Positions 61,398 through 64,000 of a stretch of 64,000 bases of DNA are shown here, piece after piece. The position numbers were made by a program, and so were the translations under genes. Every line of letters starts with the position of its first letter. The first letter of the stretch is position 1. The DNA comes from Solirubrobacteraceae bacterium (lineage in GTDB: Bacteria; Actinomycetota; Thermoleophilia; Solirubrobacterales; Solirubrobacteraceae). The notes beneath the pieces are model-generated. The model saw only the letters and a list, made by a program, of their open reading frames with translations, was not told where the DNA came from and made no database searches. The stretch lies in the NCBI GenBank assembly GCA_030447505.1, contig JAUJOT010000003.1, positions 310,001-374,000 on the forward strand, read 5' to 3'.

Positions 61398-62332
61398 CCC
61401 AGGAGCCCCTGCGCCTGGGGCTCGTCGGCTGCGGCCGGCTCGCCGAACTCGGCTATGCGCCGGCGGCACAGGCTGCGGCGGGCGTCGAGATCGTCGCGGT
61501 AGCCGATCCCGACCGCAGCCGGCGCGCGCTTGTCGCGGGCAGGCTCGGGGCGTCCGGGCACGCGCGCCTGGATCAGCTGCTGGCCGCCGTGGCGCTCGAC
61601 GGGATCGTCGTCTGCACGCCCGCCGAGGACCACGAGGAGGCTGCTGCCGCCGCCGCTCAGGCCGGACTGACGGCACTCGTCGAGAAGCCGCCGGCGCCCG
61701 ACGGCGCCGGGGCGCTGCGGATCGCGGCGCTCGCGCCGTCGCCGTGGATCGGCTTCAACCGCCGCTTCGACCAGGGTCTCGCGCTGCAGCGGCGGATGCC
61801 TCCCGACGGCGACCTCGAGCTGAAGATGGTCCTGCGTTACCGCCGCAGGTCGTGGCGTCCGGTCGCCCGCGCCGACGACGCGCTGCTCGACCTGGCCCCG
61901 CATCTGATCGATCTCGCGCTGTTTCTCACGGCATCGCCGCCGATCGCCGTTCGCGCGCACTGCACGCGCGAGCGCGCCGGGCTCGTGCTCGGGACGACGC
62001 GCGCCGAGGTGAACATCGAGTGCGCAACGAACCGGCCGTACCGCGAGCTCGTCGAGATCCGCCGCGCCGGGGGGCGCCGCGTGGGACGCGCGAAGCGCGG
62101 CGGCCGCGTGAGCGCCGTCCTCGGGCGGCTGACGCCGCGCGCGCACCCGCTCGTGCGCTCGCTGACGCTGCAGCTGGAGGCCTACGGTCGGGCGCTGCGC
62201 GACGAGGATCCGGGGCCGCTGGCGACTGCCGGCGAGGGCGCCGCAGTCATGCGCGTGCTCGACGCGGCGCGCCGCTCACACGCCGTCGGCGCCGACACCG
62301 TTGCCGTCGAGGGCGCCGCGGTGACGCGTTGA
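61394..62332 (+). CDS. Gfo/Idh/MocA family NAD(P)-dependent oxidoreductase
   Basis: 312 aa from ATG 61394. Rossmann start LRLGLVGCGRLAELGYAP, then VAVADPDRSRR, LDGIVVCTPAEDHEEAA and the EKPPAP motif (usual E-K-P). IGFNRRFDQGL is the family's N-R-R-F segment. LAPHLIDLALFLTA corresponds to the catalytic GxHxxD region. These enzymes oxidise or reduce sugar rings or their nucleotide forms. In this operon it may prepare a sugar for the flanking glycosyltransferase. The stop overlaps the next start (TTGA). Confidence 0.87.
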   Translation: MTQEPLRLGLVGCGRLAELGYAPAAQAAAGVEIVAVADPDRSRRALVAGRLGASGHARLDQLLAAVALDGIVVCTPAEDHEEAAAAAAQAGLTALVEKPPAPDGAGALRIAALAPSPWIGFNRRFDQGLALQRRMPPDGDLELKMVLRYRRRSWRPVARADDALLDLAPHLIDLALFLTASPPIAVRAHCTRERAGLVLGTTRAEVNIECATNRPYRELVEIRRAGGRRVGRAKRGGRVSAVLGRLTPRAHPLVRSLTLQLEAYGRALRDEDPGPLATAGEGAAVMRVLDAARRSHAVGADTVAVEGAAVTR

Positions 62333-63834
62333 TCTGCGTGCTGCAGTTCGATGCCGCGAGCGTCGCGGTCGTCGACCGGATGCTCGCCGCCGGCAGACTG
62401 CCGGTGCTCGCCGGGCTGATCGATCGCGGCCGGAGGGTCGTGCTCGAGACGCCCGCCAACCACTTCGCGGCGGGCGCGTTTCACACGCTCTACAGCGGCA
62501 TCGAGCTCGCCGATCACGGCCTCTTCTATCCCTTCCAGTGGGATCCCGCCGCGCAGCGCGCGCGCTACATGACGGCGTTTCCCGCACCGCCGGCGATCTG
62601 GGAGCGGCTTGCCCGCGCGGGTCTGCGCACGCTCGCGATCGACCCCTACGAGAGCCGCCCGCCGCGCGACTGGCGCGGCACCTACGTCTGCGGCTGGGGC
62701 TTTCGCGACCGCGTCGTGCTGCCGCGCTGGTCGCTGCCGCGCGCCGCGGGGTCGCAGCTCGCCGAGCGCCACGGCGCCGGCCCGCATGCGACGGAGATCT
62801 TCGGCCGCCCGACGGTGCGCGAGCTGCTCGCGCTGCGCGCGAAGCTCGTCGCCGCGCCGGAGCGGGTCGCGACGGCGGCGATCGAACTGCTGCGGCGCGA
62901 CGACGCGTACGACCTCACCTGGCTGACGTTCAGCGCGGCGCATCTCGCCGGCCACCAGTTCTGGGATCTCTCGCAGCTCGCCGAGCAGCCGCGCGGTCGC
63001 GAGCGCGAGCTGCTCGAGAGCGCACTGGAGGACGTCTACGGGGCGGTCGACGAGGCGTTCGGACGCGTGCTCGCGGCGCTGCCCGCCGACACCGACGTGA
63101 TCGTCGCCTCGGCCGTCGGGATGGACGTCAACAGCTCGCGCGCGGACCTGCTGCCGCAGATGCTCGCAGCGGTGATGAACGGAGGACCGCTGCCCTGCGA
63201 CGGCGGCGGTGCGGGCGCGATCTGGCGGCTGCGCGCGGCGATCCCGACGGGCGCGCGCGGCGCGATCGCGCGGGCGCTGCCCGACCGCGTCGCGCTCGAG
63301 CTGACGGCGCGCCTGGAGCTGCGCGGGATCGGCTGGTCGGATACGGCGGCGTTCTGCCATCCCGCTGACAACCAGGGCTACATCCGCCTCAATCTGCGCG
63401 GTCGCGAGCGCGACGGGATCGTCGCCCCAGGCGATGCCGACGCCCTGATGCACGCGATCGCCGACGGCCTCACGAGCTTCGACGATCCCGACGGCGCGCC
63501 CGCCGTCGCCCGCGTCGACCGCGTCGACGACCACCACGCCGGTGCGCGCGCCGACCAGCTGCCCGACCTCGTCGTGCAGTGGAGCGAGCGTCCGGCGACG
63601 ACGCTCGAGGGCGTCCACTCCGGCCGCTTCGGCGACGTGCTGCGGCGCGGGAGCGGAAGCGGTCGTTCGGGCAACCACACGCCGGGCGACGCCTGGGCCG
63701 TCGTCGCGCCGGGCGCCCACGATCCGCGCCCGCCCGCCGCGCGCCCGCCGCGGCTGGCCGACGTCGCGGCGACGGTCGCCGCCGTCTGCGGCGTGGACCG
63801 CGACGGCCTAGCGGGCGAGCCGCTGCTGCAGTAG
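62329..63834 (+). CDS. Alkaline phosphatase superfamily protein (type I phosphodiesterase-like)
   Basis: 501 aa from TTG 62329; GTG 62338 is an alternative. N-terminal VLQFDAASVAVVDRML carries the metal Asp, and NHFAAGAFHTLYSGIELADHG has the position of the catalytic Thr/Ser and a His-rich metal region. TWLTFSAAHLAGHQFWDL provides further His ligands. DVIVASAVGMDVN replaces the usual S-D-H-G by S-A-V-G-M, so one metal site may be incomplete. Relatives hydrolyse phosphodiesters or nucleotide sugars. No signal peptide seen. Third gene of the 60501 operon; its last 27 bases overlap a convergent gene. Confidence 0.78.
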   Translation: MICVLQFDAASVAVVDRMLAAGRLPVLAGLIDRGRRVVLETPANHFAAGAFHTLYSGIELADHGLFYPFQWDPAAQRARYMTAFPAPPAIWERLARAGLRTLAIDPYESRPPRDWRGTYVCGWGFRDRVVLPRWSLPRAAGSQLAERHGAGPHATEIFGRPTVRELLALRAKLVAAPERVATAAIELLRRDDAYDLTWLTFSAAHLAGHQFWDLSQLAEQPRGRERELLESALEDVYGAVDEAFGRVLAALPADTDVIVASAVGMDVNSSRADLLPQMLAAVMNGGPLPCDGGGAGAIWRLRAAIPTGARGAIARALPDRVALELTARLELRGIGWSDTAAFCHPADNQGYIRLNLRGRERDGIVAPGDADALMHAIADGLTSFDDPDGAPAVARVDRVDDHHAGARADQLPDLVVQWSERPATTLEGVHSGRFGDVLRRGSGSGRSGNHTPGDAWAVVAPGAHDPRPPAARPPRLADVAATVAAVCGVDRDGLAGEPLLQ

Positions 63835-64000
63835 CTCGCGCGCCGCGCCCGTGGCGACCGACAGCTGCGCGAGCGCGACGAGCGCCGCGGGCCCGGCGCC
63901 GGTGCACGCCGACCGGCGCGCCAGCGCACGGTAGAAGCCGGCGCCCGCGAGCGCGCCGCCGGCAGCGCGGAAGCCGACCGCGCCGGCGCCGTAGCGCAGC
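63808..64000 (-). CDS. C-terminal end of an unidentified protein (partial)
   Basis: An open minus-strand frame enters from the right edge and ends in TAG at 63808-63810. It encodes 63 residues: LRYGAGAVGFRAAGGALAGA, GFYRALARRSACTGAGPAAL then VALAQLSVATGAARELLQQR. The Ala/Gly-rich, mildly hydrophobic end resembles the C-terminal membrane part of GT2 enzymes such as the 60501 product (ARFYALLARLGG), but this is only a likeness. Confidence 0.55.
   Translation of the reverse strand, partial: LRYGAGAVGFRAAGGALAGAGFYRALARRSACTGAGPAALVALAQLSVATGAARELLQQRLAR

Overview
The window reads as chromosomal DNA from a very GC-rich actinobacterium. Codon third positions are almost all G or C, GTG and TTG starts are frequent, and many genes overlap by 1-4 bases (ATGA, GTGA, TGATG, TTGA). 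A PASTA-type Ser/Thr kinase next to a SEDS protein and a class B PBP, a Septum_form protein, DUF3072, DUF3105 and IdeR/DtxR-type operators all fit Actinobacteria. The mix of families suggests the Thermoleophilia/Solirubrobacterales (Conexibacter-like), but that placement is inference from gene content, not a database result.

Layout. 1-5.0 kb: cell-wall and division operon (SEDS end, PBP, PASTA kinase, D-Ala-D-Ala ligase). 5.0-9.3 kb, minus strand: second Ser/Thr kinase with a C-terminal discoidin-like domain, purM, undecaprenyl-diphosphatase, DedA. 9.4-27.9 kb: a loose exopolysaccharide/envelope region with a CapD/WbpM-type dehydratase, LytR_C protein, O-antigen ligase, GT-C enzyme, Wzx-like flippase, several GT2/GT4 glycosyltransferases and a small phosphoglycosyl transferase, with a CHAD protein and a C26 amidotransferase in between. 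28.3-30.5 kb: hybrid histidine kinase.

30.5-32.9 kb is a small degraded accessory island: a frameshifted membrane-protein gene, the C-terminal stump of a tyrosine recombinase, and an OLD-type TOPRIM protein without its ATPase half. 33-44.3 kb returns to chromosomal genes: voltage-gated cation channel, NarK-type transporter, PGRP amidase, DUF3105, alpha/beta hydrolase, an ECF sigma factor fused to an anti-sigma-like zinc finger and membrane tail, transketolase, and a lytic transglycosylase fused to a LAS-type domain.

44.4-49.9 kb is the most striking part. A solitary beta-class DNA methyltransferase is followed by a two-gene operon that looks like an NLR amyloid-signalling pair. A small Bell-like effector ends in a 24-residue motif, and the next gene, an NB-ARC/STAND NTPase, begins with a matching motif (12 of 24 identical, no gaps). 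Unusually, this NTPase continues through a transmembrane helix into three Cys-rich InlB/Flg_new-like repeats and two Ig/PKD-like domains, so the putative sensor should lie outside the cell. An ERCC4-type nuclease gene follows on the other strand.

50-64 kb: a secreted Ala-rich protein, tRNA-Ala(CGC), a membrane GGDEF diguanylate cyclase, a Pro-rich repeat protein, a PhzF pseudogene with internal deletion and frameshift, a ferric-iron ABC transporter (ATPase, permease, lipoprotein), and a second glycosyltransferase group. Two IdeR/DtxR-like boxes, at 58915 and 60482, suggest iron control of the transporter and possibly of the neighbouring glycan genes. The last 190 bases hold the C-terminal end of an unidentified minus-strand gene. 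I saw no rRNA, CRISPR array or complete insertion sequence.
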